A stretch of DNA of 64,000 nt from Dendrophyllia cribrosa (taxonomy: Eukaryota > Cnidaria > Anthozoa > Scleractinia > Dendrophylliidae), in the NCBI GenBank assembly GCA_024195265.1, contig JAJLRJ010000001.1, positions 57,584,672-57,648,671 on the forward strand. The letters run 5' to 3'. Below, in pieces: positions 46,701-55,894 of the stretch. Under the pieces are notes generated by a model, which was not told the origin of the DNA, made no database searches, and worked only from the letters and a program-made list of their open reading frames with translations. A program made the position numbers and the translations under genes. Position 1 is the first letter of the stretch. The number at the start of each line of letters is the position of its first letter.

Positions 46701-49700
46701 AGCTACCAGTTACTCCGTTATATAAGTCTCAATAAGGTGTCCGAGATGCTTTGGGCGGATGGGATCTTATGCTAACCCTCGGAAATGGCCTATTGGGTTA
46801 GGTTAGCCGCCGCCCCTTCCCTCTTCCCCAGTCCACGCTTGGCTCGCTTCGCTCGCCGATTTTAACCTAACCCAATTCCCCAAAAAGAAGCCTGTTCACA
46901 GGCTACAACGTTTTTGGCTGTACAAATGTCATACAGCGCCTAATTTGTTTCTTTACAGTCCTCTGAAGGTGAAGAGGATCAGTTTCGGATCACTCTTGAT
47001 CAACTGAAATGATCGTGTCCACTGTAGTTTTGCCGTAGCGAGACGAACCGACTGTGCCGCTTGAGCGAAGGAAGAGAACATGAAGAAGACGGACTTTGAT
47101 TTAGATTATTGAGCGTGAAAGGTATACATTTCAGCAGCACAGCCTCTCAGTGGTTCGCCAGTTGAGTTGTAAGCTTATTGAACGCAGAGGCGTTTTTGTT
47201 GTTTCTTTTTAGTGGCTCGTTGACTAGCGTTTATCGAACGCGAACGATATATTTGTAGTACAAACAATCATGATATTAGCGCATTAGCGACTCGGCCGGT
47301 CTTCTCTGAAGTTCATTGATCGCGCGAAGAGGTTATGAACTTATTTTATCGGCTTGGCAATTCGCCCGTCTACTTAAAGTTCTTTTTTCAATGCGAAGCA
47401 TATGTCTTGGCGGCTTGCTAGTTGAAAGTTTCTAAATTATACCGATATGTTATGCATATCCGAGGTGGTGTTTTTCAGGCGGCTTGCCGAATTGAATGTG
47501 AATGGTGTATTTTTAGCGGCAAGGCGCCTTGATAGCGTATTTATTTATTTATTCAAAATGTTTGAACTCAAGTATATACGTAATAATTATGCTTCTTAGT
47601 TCAGTGTCTTGCCAGCGATTGAACGTTTCTGGAAATTTTAACCACTTGACGGCTTGTAAGTGAGTTCAAAGTATCGTGTTTTAGTGTTTACATTTATGTC
47701 TGATTTATATTTCATTGTATAAAAATTGATCTGATCGAACACACAATGATTCAGCGATGTATTTTGTTCCGAATAGTCTTACGCATTTGTACATGTAGAT
47801 TTTTGATAGATGTTCCGTAGAATAGACGCCTTCCAGTGAACACTTGCGTCGCTGCACTTTGAATTTTATAATTCGGAATACCGTATAAACATTTATATTA
47901 CTCGCCAGTCAGTGCCGATCGAGTCAGTATATTTTTGTTGTAGGCCTCACTGACTTCGACGGCTCTCCAGTCGAGCCGAGGCTTGAATGAACTTCCAAAC
48001 GGATATGGATTGGGAAAATTATGCTTGATTAAACGGCCTCACCGGCCGGAATGTTATTTTCTTTTGCAAAATAATATTTATCTTAACAATAAGCGCTTTC
48101 ATTGACAACAACATCGCTTGACGCACCCTTTCCGATGTCGGCGAACAAATTTCGTGTATTTCGCCGGTCTATTTTCCTCTGGAGCAAAATAAAGCTTTGT
48201 TACACCCTCTGTTATCGAAGAATTCTAATATCTCGTATGTTTGAGGCCGCTCGCCACATAGTATTGGTCCACCTCTAGCGACGTCTCTTGTCAGCTCTCT
48301 TGTTCTCTATATTCCCGCAGCAGTTTGTACAACTATTTACGTCACAGTGTAATATGACACTGGTTTTGGCCGCGCACAAATTGGAGCCACTTTTTAGTGC
48401 CAACAACCTAACTTTGAGACTATAAAATAAGCGTTTCGCATCGTCCCTCACACTTTAAACCTTTTATTCCATGGTCTAAAAAGGTGAAACTTTCGATACA
48501 TCAAAAAATAAATTACATTTCTTAGACACTGCCTGCCAGTATTTTGTATTTTCAAAGTAGCCATATAATATGCTACCATGTTTTAAAGAAAGTCTTTCAC
48601 GTGCTTTTTCAAACCACCACTCTTGAAACGTGTTCCAGAAGGAAAGTGATTTACTGCATTGGATTAACATGTGGTTTAAAGTTTGCTTCTCACACCCACA
48701 TAACGGACAAAAATCACTTTCGGAGATGCAATTGTCCCTTTCGTAAACGGTCGATGCCATTTTAGAATTATTTTTTCTATCAGAAAAATAAAAATGCAAT
48801 TAATTACCTAGAATCGAACCCGGAACCTCTGCATGCTAACATCTCTCCTAGACCACTGGAAAAATTTAATTATAAAAGGTGCTTTTCTTAATATCAATAA
48901 CGGGTCACCCTAACCCTAAATCTTACCTAACCGCGAATCTAGCTTAGATCTAATATTAATCGCTTTACCTAGGCCCAATTGAATCTAATAATGATAGCCT
49001 ACTTTCGTCCCAATCCAGGCATAAACTAGAGAGAAATAGCATCGACCATAACAATAGAGCGTTTCACTCACGTGACCTTCAGTCCCGTGGGACTCAAATG
49101 ACAAAGGCCATGGCAGCCATATTGGTGAGTTAATTAAAATTCTTTTGTACGGGAACACCAATATGGCGGCTATGACGTCAAGTGAAAACGCTCTATAGGC
49201 TTGGTTACTAATGAATGCTAATGATGGCATCGACCGTTAAAAATGGCATCGACCGTTTACGAAAGGGAAATCAACTTCGGAGATACCGTCACGATAGAGG
49301 CTCATTTCAGTAGGGAGTATGATGTGTTTAATTTTGTAGTGAAACATTATGAGATTAACTTCTTTTGTAACTATGAAAGGCATTTGGTAAACTTTATGAA
49401 CATTATCTTCTAAAAAGCCGTGTCGTAAAAGTTTGGTTTGTAAGGTTGGTGGTACGAAAGTGTTTTTTAAGATTGCAGAATAAATAGAACTTGTGATTAG
49501 AGGTGTGGTAAAAGTATCGTTGAGGTTGTTTTGACCATGCGGTTTTAAAGCATTTTTCCACGCGCGAGGAATGGCATTGATAAGACCATAACACTTCTCG
49601 AAGGGTACATCTAAATTAAACTTTGTTTTGAATTTTAAAAAATTACAGAAGTTGCCTTGTTCATCCAGTAAATCTTGCACATGAATAACATTTTTTGCTA

Positions 49701-52528
49701 ACCATTTTCTATAAAAAACTTGTTTCTTGTCAATTAAAATATTACGGTTTATATAATTTCATTTTTGATATTGGTAAAGTTAAAAAAAAAAACCCGGAGG
49801 GGTACTCCTCGAAAATTTGGTGATTTATGTGATTCCAGACGTGGGCCTCCCGGGATTTTTTCTTTCGAGGTGACAAGGTAGGGGAAGCCTATAACTCCAT
49901 TTGAAACCCAACTAAGGATCAAATTCATGATACACGACCGAGTGACAAGGGTGGATCCACAAGGGATACAGGCTATTTATATATATTTGTAAAATTCATT
50001 AATAATTCATGAGGGTGATGACCAATCCAACAACAGTATTCAAGTCACATGTATACCTTTGTAAATCCCAATACATATATAAACTGTCTGAAAGCACGGG
50101 GAGGGTTTGAATAGGTAGCAGGGAAATGTTGGGGTTGATGAATGAATACAGAATATTAATTAGCTTCATTAGTATTCTGTATCTAGATACAGAATACTAA
50201 TGAAGCTAATTAGTATTCTGTAACTGATACAGAATACTAATTATGTATATGTAACTCAGCCACTAGCTTCTTTGGAAAGCAACCAACAAGAGCCCCCTTC
50301 CATTTATTTACTTTTCACTAAATAACGATTTATGCCACAGGCCAGTAAATAGAGCGTTTTCGGGGGATATCGACCGCCGCATTGATTTATTACTTCGCCA
50401 ATAAATTTGCTAAGCCAGAAGTTTACTGTTTCCGCTGTCAGCTTAATTCTTGAACGTTTTCCACCCTGAAGTTTCTCGCCTCCAAGGCTACAGTTTCATT
50501 TTCGGGTTTTTTGTTAGCGCTTGCCTGCTGCCACTGTTCAAATATTTTAACGGCCCACGTCGTGCTGTTTTTAGTGTTTTGGGGAGTCACATCCTTAAGC
50601 AGAGAACTTTCTTCCGATAAACTTTTCGGAGGACGAAAGCGCGTGGACGTCATTTCGCTCTTCTAAAATGAAATAAATGTTATGCTAATCCCTTTGCGTC
50701 CATCGGATTAACTTCATTCATATAACAGCCAATCAAATTGAATGTAAACAACATTCTTCACACTTTGTATGACATTCATTTCACAAGTCAGATACAATAT
50801 TTGCGTCCGATCTGTATGGGATTTACAATGGCTCGCCTTCGGCTCGCCATTGTAAATACCCATACAGATCTCCCGCTCATATTGTATCTATCACATACAG
50901 CTATTTCAATTAACGTTGTCGGATGAAAGCTCAAAGCCTACAAGCCAAGACCGCAAGGTAGTGTGGATAGTTGTTAATAGCAATTGTGGTGAATTTATGC
51001 ATATAAATCCCATACTACCTTGCGGTCTTGGCTTTGAGCTTTTTTCATCCGACAACGTTAATTGAAATAGCTGTATATATATATATATGAACAGTGTATG
51101 AGAGAACCCCTAACCCTGCACACCCCAAATAATCATATTTACCGAATAAATGTTTGAAAGAAAATTTGCCCTGAGTGGGATTTGAACTCACGTCCCCCTG
51201 CACACAAGTCAGGCCGTGATAACCACTACACCATCAGGACAATCATGCTGGCAGCATGGCAATCGAAGAGGTGATTTATGTGATTCCAGACGTGGGCCTC
51301 CCGGGATTTTTTCTTTCGAGGTGACAGGGTAGGGGAAGCCTATAACTCCATTTGAAACCCAACTAAGGATCAAATTCATGATACACGACCGAAGTCAACT
51401 TAGCGAGTGACAAGGGAGGATCCACAAGGGATACAGGGATACAAGGGATATATTTATTCATATTCATATTCATATATATATGAACAGTGTATGAGAGAAC
51501 CCCTAACCCTGCACACCCCAAATAATCATATTTACTGAATAAATGTTTGAAAGAAAATTTGCCCTGAGTGGGATTTGAACCCACGCCCCCCCTGCACACT
51601 AGTCAGGTGTGATAACCACTACACCATCAGGACAACCATGCTGGCAACATGACAATCGAAGAGGTGATTTATGTGATTCCAGACGTAGGCCTCGATATTT
51701 CGGTTTCAAAGCAGTTAAATATAAAAGTTTAAAAATATGAAAAGGTTTACCCGTTTTGCTTTTAAAATTTAAATAGTGTTTATTGCATGAACTGTTTGTC
51801 CATACTTTATTCTAAAATTAGTGATAATAATCATTTTAGGACGAGTCGAAATGTTTTGCCAATTATCTGTCTTTGTGTTTTGACAGATAATTATCAATTG
51901 ACACTATGTATTTGGCCGGTTTGTTTCGGTCAGTTTGAAATGGTTGAAAGTTGCCAGTAGTAGCAGCTCTCTTAAGTCTCTATTTTCATTGGCCTTGTGA
52001 AACACAGCTGCTATTGTTTTTCGGGCTAGGAGATATTGTTTTGCTACATTGTATTGTTGTATTGTTCTCTCTTGTAATGGTGTGAGACCTTACGAGAGCT
52101 GCTACATCGCCCAAAATTGCGAAAGGGGTCAGGTTTTTGAATAAACCCAAATAAGTCAATACAATAAGCTATTACTTATTTTACTTGATAGGTTAACTAA
52201 GCAAATGTTTCCCTTTTCTAAAGGTGGTCGTCGTAACGCAAAACAGATGGTTTTTCTTCTCACTGATGGTCAATCAAATAATAAGCAGCTAACTATTTCC
52301 AAAGCACAGGAACTGAAAAACTTCGGACTGGAGATTTTCGTGGTTGGTGTCGGAACATACATTGATGGCATTGACGAGATTGTGAGGGTGGCTTCCACCC
52401 CCCCAGAAGATCATCTGTTCAGGGTAAACAAATTCGGGGATTTCTGGAAAATAATAAAGTTGATTATGAAGAAGGTCTCCCCCAGTGAATACGCCATCGT
52501 AAGTGGCCAGTATGACCCCCCCTGCTAG
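40705..52528 (+). CDS. VWA2: secreted single von Willebrand A domain protein
   Basis: Exons 40705-40834, 41027-41434 and 52224-52528 with GT-AG junctions and phase-1 introns give 280 residues. Residues 1-22 form a signal peptide (MAEIVVRFAAVVCLFVCLGG). A propeptide of about 60 residues follows, ending in the basic RRVSRLKRQ, a likely furin-type site. The VWA domain has MIDAS motif DGSGSIGSCEFDKGKK, the conserved Thr in GGTTNTQAGL, and the third-loop Asp in LLTDGQSN. The chain ends DPPC; Cys residues beside the MIDAS and at the C-terminus may pair. VWA domains act in matrix and adhesion proteins such as matrilins and collagen VI; here there is only one domain and no other module. The ATG is chosen by alignment with VWA1. 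Intron 2 is 10.8 kb and full of mobile elements, so efficient splicing is an open question. Confidence 0.85.
41435..42145 (+). other. 5' part of VWA2 intron 2
   Basis: The first roughly 100 bases resemble the VWA1 intron (GTATATATTTAGAAAT, AGAACGAAATTACATGCAGT). The rest has no recognised feature. Confidence 0.5.
42146..43985 (-). repeat. inverted copy of the 23200-24220 repeat
   Basis: Starts at CTGCCGGCAGGTAG and matches the other copy in reverse up to TTTGCTGGAAGTATTCCC. Interrupted by the element at 42183-43062. It lacks the MITE found at 23892 and so records the empty site. Confidence 0.65.
42183..43062. mobile_element. 880-bp TIR element with CTACTTTCGG repeats
   Basis: Inverted ends CCGTAAAGTTCCGAAAGTA, TA-flanked. 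Subterminal CTACTTTCGGAGGGTCG-type units occur about eight times on both sides. A G homopolymer lies near 42957-42982. No ORF. Confidence 0.75.
44205..44720 (+). repeat. 61-bp tandem repeats, MITE-interrupted
   Basis: Three full 61-bp units (44538-44720) containing ACATCACTGCATTACAATAT, plus a partial first unit at 44205-44253 separated from them by a MITE. Confidence 0.85.
44254..44535. mobile_element. 282-bp TA-flanked MITE
   Basis: Inverted ends GAGCAGTTTTCAATTGAGTG, TA on each side (44252-44253 and 44536-44537). Adjacent tandem units show the empty site with a single TA, confirming the target. Confidence 0.85.
45154..46260. mobile_element. 1.1-kb MITE with CRE and ATGGCGG motifs in TIR
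   Basis: TATAGTGTGTGTGCGG at the left and its partner at the right. The left arm includes GATGACGTCACAAC and GGCCATGTTGGAGGAC; the right includes CCAACATGGCGG. An inner inverted segment (TAAAATCGCTATGTTCTCGA near 45395 and 45430) is a further small hairpin. Confidence 0.65.
46278..46790. mobile_element. 513-bp TA-flanked element built of two palindromes
   Basis: GGCCATTTCCGAG at both ends inverted, TA-flanked. A first near-perfect palindrome spans 46278-46467, a second 46446-46790. Between the arms of the second is a tRNA-like segment. Confidence 0.75.
46595..46660 (-). ncRNA. tRNA-like B-box segment
   Basis: On the minus strand GGTTCAATCC is preceded by CGAGGTCACA, as in a T arm. No convincing A box or acceptor stem. 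Probably a SINE relic. Confidence 0.3.
48476..48799 (-). pseudogene. non-LTR retrotransposon ORF2 C-terminal zinc-binding region
   Basis: The minus-strand frame reads ESDFCPLCGCEKQTLNHMLI then QCSKSLSFWNTFQEWW, a C-x2-C-x8-H-x4-C motif like the post-RT zinc-binding region of LINE ORF2 proteins. It continues the protein segment at 49237-49680; about 0.5 kb of inserted DNA divides the two. Frame ends at 48476. Fragment only. Confidence 0.7.
48805..48858 (-). ncRNA. tRNA-like sequence
   Basis: Minus strand contains CCAGTGGTCTAGGAGAGA (A-box-like) and CCGGGTTCGATTCTAGG (B box). Probably a SINE head; the spacing is short for a tRNA. Confidence 0.35.
49057..49193. mobile_element. 137-bp TA-flanked MITE with CRE and ATGGCGGC motifs
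   Basis: GAGCGTTTCACTCACGTGAC on the left, inverted at the right with AATATGGCGGCTATGACGTC. Flanked by TA (49055-49056 and 49194-49195). Confidence 0.8.
49237..49680 (-). pseudogene. non-LTR retrotransposon ORF2 fragment (post-RT region)
   Basis: Minus-strand frame with LLDEQGNFCNFLKFKTKFNL, FVPPTLQTKLLRHGF and VTKEVNLIMFHYKIKHIILP, a pattern seen between RT and the zinc-binding end in LINE ORF2 proteins. The reading frame runs into the inserted element at the ISEVDF segment. Upstream RT motifs are not visible nearby. Confidence 0.65.
49818..49990. repeat. dispersed repeat, copies at 51267 and 51659
   Basis: GATTTATGTGATTCCAGACG and the following roughly 120 bases recur at 51270-51390 and partly at 51663-51695. 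Each later copy is next to a tRNA-like SINE. Confidence 0.7.
50142..50236. repeat. AT-rich inverted repeat cluster
   Basis: GATACAGAATACTAATGAAG and its complements alternate several times, giving a compact palindrome. Confidence 0.7.
50295..50653 (-). pseudogene. Crypton-like / DUF3504-type recombinase N-terminal fragment
   Basis: The minus-strand frame from 50653 reads RFRPPKSLSEESSLLKDVTP then TWAVKIFEQWQQ; after a frameshift near 50440 it continues LTAETVNFWLSKFIGEV and YPPKTLYLLACGINRYL. This N-terminal pattern (WAVKIF, NFWLxKFxxEV, YPPxTLYxLxCGxxRYL) is that of eukaryotic DUF3504 / ZMYM-QRICH1 proteins related to Crypton tyrosine recombinases. The catalytic R-H-R-Y part is absent. Broken fragment in VWA2 intron 2, antisense to the gene. 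Confidence 0.6.
50790..50889. mobile_element. 100-bp hairpin MITE
   Basis: AGATACAATATTTGCG... folds onto ...CATATTGTATCT around GGCTCGCCTTCGGCTCGCC. Arms over 40 bases. Confidence 0.75.
50898..51073. mobile_element. 176-bp TA-flanked palindromic MITE
   Basis: Inverted ends CAGCTATTTCAATTAACGTT with arms of about 65 bases; TA at both borders. A second copy lies at 54891-55037. Confidence 0.85.
51075..51245 (-). mobile_element. tRNA-derived SINE, copy 1
   Basis: Minus strand: acceptor GTCCTGA pairs with TCAGGGC, A box TGGTGTAGTGGTTATCACG, anticodon-like loop CTTGTGT, B box GAGTTCAAATCCC. A 100-base body follows and a TATATA tail ends the unit. Full acceptor pairing is notable; the body and tail mark it as a SINE, not a tRNA gene. 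Confidence 0.65.
51474..51645 (-). mobile_element. tRNA-derived SINE, copy 2
   Basis: Same unit as 51075-51245. The anticodon-like loop reads CTAGTGT here and the B box is GGGTTCAAATCCC. Confidence 0.65.
51700..52223 (+). other. 3' part of VWA2 intron 2
   Basis: No repeat recognised. Ends in a pyrimidine-rich TTTCCCTTTTCTAAAG acceptor, like the VWA1 acceptor TTTTCCTTTTCCAAAG. Confidence 0.5.
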
Positions 52529-54137
52529 CACTGGGGCTAAAGAGAGTGTTTAAACGTAAAGTAGAACAGCTTTGCTTTGTTTGCTGTGCGCAGTTGATTA
52601 GAGCTATTAAGACAGATTTCGACCATATCCTTCAGTATATATCTTTCACTTCTATGTAAACTCGGGAGTCTTAATGTACTTGGTTAACCCTCAACTCCCA
52701 ATGTCAAACCTTTGGCCACATGAAACCTCTTCAGCAGTATTTTCCTGCGGTGCTGATTTTCAGTATTTTACAAAATGAGTCTGATATTTTCCTTGAATTT
52801 TGATTATGTGCACTCTTGCGAGTTTATGAAAGGGCTACCATTTCTGATTTAAAAAATAAAATCAAAATTTTCGGGGGAACACGATCCCATATGCTCCTCA
52901 CCGGTGAAGCTCTTAATCTCGCTAAAAGCTCTTCCTGTTTCCGATTTTACCACAAACCTACACCACACCTGCTTTGTCAAAGACGATGACAATGTTAGTG
53001 ACAAAAGAATTGCTGGAATGACAACGTTAAATTATATGTTAACATTGCTATTATATCGGTGAAGCTTAAAACTGGGTTTAAAATTAACACATGCCTCACA
53101 ATTATTTAAACAGGGTTACACATGCCTCAATATGACTCCATCTCGGCAAACTGGAATGTAAAGTTTAACATAACATAGAAAAAAGAACTTCTCATTTGCT
53201 TGTAGGAGGAAGCCAATAGGTCATTTGCACGATGGCGTCATCTGACTACAACTACCAGAATTAATTTTGTTTTTCCCTTTTTATTTAAATTTTGTAATCC
53301 CAGTGCGGTTTAAATAACAATAGCCCTAATTTGCAATACAAAACAAAAAACTGAAGGATTCTGGTAGTTGTAGTCATATGACGTCATCGTGCAAATGGCC
53401 TATTATAATCAGACAGTCCAATTAGTTCATCAATTTCCACAAGTCTCTATTTGTCTCTATAGGGTGTCTTTGTTCTTTTAATAAAGACGACATCTCAGTG
53501 ATATATCATTAAGCTTACAATATATTACTATCAAATTTTCGGGACCACGCTTAACAAAAGGTTTTCTCTTGACACAGATTATTTCATGGAAAGTGCGCGC
53601 GTACGAGTCGAGCCAGTGGTATCATCAGTGAAAACGAGTGAGTTTTCTGATGCGCTTCAATCATACAGAGCACTTTCTATGATGTAATTTGTTGAATCTT
53701 ATGAGCTTCTGGTTGAATTCATTGCTACTGAGATTTACTGGCGCACATTTTACAAAACAAAATCAAAACTAATTCCGATGGAAAGTGAACGATCAAAAAT
53801 GGGGCTTTAGTCCAATCAGCAACAAGAACGATGGAATTTCGCTAGAATTTTTCTCACTGTAATTTGAGTGCGTACATAGACCTCAGTACCTGTGAAATAA
53901 AGGGCCGCTTGCTACGAACGAATGAAAAATACGCAATAACAGGGTTATTGGTCTAGCAGAATTCAGATAGCACCTGGTAGGGGATAATGGTAAATAAATA
54001 AGTTTTCAGTGTTTGAAATACGTTTAGATATCATGAAAACAAAAATGCTGTTCAGTATTAGAATAGACAAGTTGCTTTGCCTGTAGCAGTTTCTAACGAA
54101 ATAAATGTACTGGGTTTAAATATTGTGTCTTGATGTG
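52529..54137 (+). other. VWA2 3' flank
   Basis: Shares ACAGCTTTGCTTTGTTTGCT after the stop with VWA1 and later matches its flank near 54093-54130. Holds the MITE at 53215-53404. No gene. Confidence 0.55.
53215..53404. mobile_element. 190-bp MITE
   Basis: AATAGGTCATTTGCACGATG and its inverted partner GTGCAAATGGCCTATT, with GACTACAACTACCAGAAT arms. Contains ATGACGTCATC. Confidence 0.75.
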
Positions 54138-54476
<339 letters not shown>

Positions 54477-54599
54477 TGTTTATACTTTGTTTATTTCTTC
54501 GCTTCAGTCATTATAACTTTCTGGTTTTAACTTTTAATGCCGGAATAACTGCCAGTTCAACAGTAGTTCTTGTGGGCTTATAATGAGTTTTGTAATTCA

Positions 54600-54890
54600 A
54601 CACATTGATACACTGCCCAAATATGGTAAAAACGTTATCGATATACGCTATGTCTACATGACGTATATCCAACGATAGAGGTAAATTTCGCATTTTGACA
54701 AGAGAATGCAAAAATGACGGACCGGCCACGATATTTTTTCTTCAAACTGTGCTTAGGCGATATCACGCGCGCTTTTGCGCTATAATAGTTAAATATCAAA
54801 ACAAAAGAAAAAGGTGCTCACTATAATATTTTCGAAGAATATGAAGAAAATCATGCTAAAAGCAAGACCGTTTAACCACAAAAATAAATA
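54600..54890. other. no gene; half of a hairpin family
   Basis: GGCGATATCACGCGCGCTTT near 54757 is one arm of the hairpin family complete at 62826-62938. Confidence 0.45.
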
Positions 54891-55037
54891 CAGCTATTTC
54901 AATTAACGTTGTCGGATGAAAAAGGCAAGACGGCAAGGTAGTACGGGATTTTCATACAACGGCTATTAACCCTAAGCCATTGTACCTTGCGGTCTTGGCT
55001 TTAAGCTTTCATCCGACAACGTTAATCGAAATAGCTG
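54891..55037. mobile_element. 147-bp TA-flanked palindromic MITE, second copy
   Basis: Same ends as 50898-51073 with a shorter centre; TA at 54889-54890 and 55038-55039. Confidence 0.85.
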
Positions 55038-55500
55038 TATAACTGAAATATGTTATGACACACAAAAAAATTATCTTTTTATTGTTGATGTTGTATTAAA
55101 AAAATTTGAATAACAATTCATTAAAAAAAAAGTGAAATTTCTTTTACACGTCACAGCTTTTCCCCTCTCTTAAATAATCGGATCTTTTTTTTTGTTTTGG
55201 AACCAGGACAATTCAAGTAAAAAGAACCAAAAAGGAATTTTCTTTTAATGGTGCAAACTGCTTCTTTTTAGGGTTATGGCATAACGTCTATAGAATTAAT
55301 TCTTTGAAATTTCAATACCACTTATTTATTGTCAATGATACAGGAAAGTACCGTAGAAGCGGTCCCGCTGTTCGGGTGGCCGTCACTTTCGGACTGCTAA
55401 AATACGCAAGATTATAAACTTAATGATCACAAAATTCAGGAGCACCAAAATAATTTTCTTTACTAAAATGTCACTTCAAACTTTCGTTACATCGAAATAA
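55038..55500. other. no gene recognised
   Basis: AT-rich. A short CACTTTCGG segment near 55384 recalls the 42183-43062 family but is not a full copy. Confidence 0.35.
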
Positions 55501-55691
55501 GGTCAGAAATAAGGTCAGCTAGGATTTTCGGAAGGTGTTAGTAGCTTTAACAGAAATAAAATACACACTGCGGTTATAAACATGACAAAACAACGCATGT
55601 TGTAAAAAACTTTGATTAATGACTTGACGTCTCGTATGCTTCAACATATATCTTCAGAAGTGACGGTTGGATATAATACAATAAAATTTAA

Positions 55692-55844
55692 AGGCCCTGT
55701 ATCACCCAAAATGCATTGTGCCCCAATGCCTCGACGATTGAACTTAACGCAGTCGAAAATTCCCGTAAGAGCCAATCACGAGCGAGCTCGTCATTTGAAA
55801 ACAAAAACAAACGACCGCAAAGCCGAATGGATGATACTGGGCCT
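55692..55844. mobile_element. 153-bp TTAA-flanked MITE
   Basis: AGGCCCTGTATC at the left and ACTGGGCCT at the right, TTAA at both borders (55688-55691 and 55845-55848). Kolobok/piggyBac-type target. Confidence 0.7.
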
Positions 55845-55894
55845 TTAACTGCTATGGAGAGAGACTGGAACCTAATTTAAAAGAAATGACAATA

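Larger units (their letters stand above)
45142..46905. mobile_element. element with TAGCCTGTGAAC ends, nested
   Basis: TAGCCTGTGAAC at 45142-45153 is inverted at 46894-46905, with TTTTTGGGGAATTGGGTTAG near the right end. Contains the next two elements. Confidence 0.5.
44879..48454. mobile_element. 3.6-kb TTAA-flanked element containing other elements
   Basis: TTAA-AGTGCCTATG on the left (44875) and CACT-TTAA on the right (48455), with inverted subterminal blocks GTGGCTCCAATTTTTGG near 45003 and CAAATTGGAGCCACTTTTTAG near 48370. TTAA suggests Kolobok or piggyBac groups. The first nine bases are shared with the 58080-58535 element. The segment 46906-48330 shows no recognised ORF. Confidence 0.5.
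48735..49268. mobile_element. 534-bp insertion dividing the LINE ORF
   Basis: About 29-base inverted repeats starting TCCCTTTCGTAAACGGTCGA bound the segment. Flanks carry related direct sequence AATCACTTTCGGAGAT (48712-48727) and AATCAACTTCGGAGAT (49269-49284). It holds a minus-strand tRNA-like piece near 48805-48855 and the MITE at 49057-49193. Confidence 0.55.
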
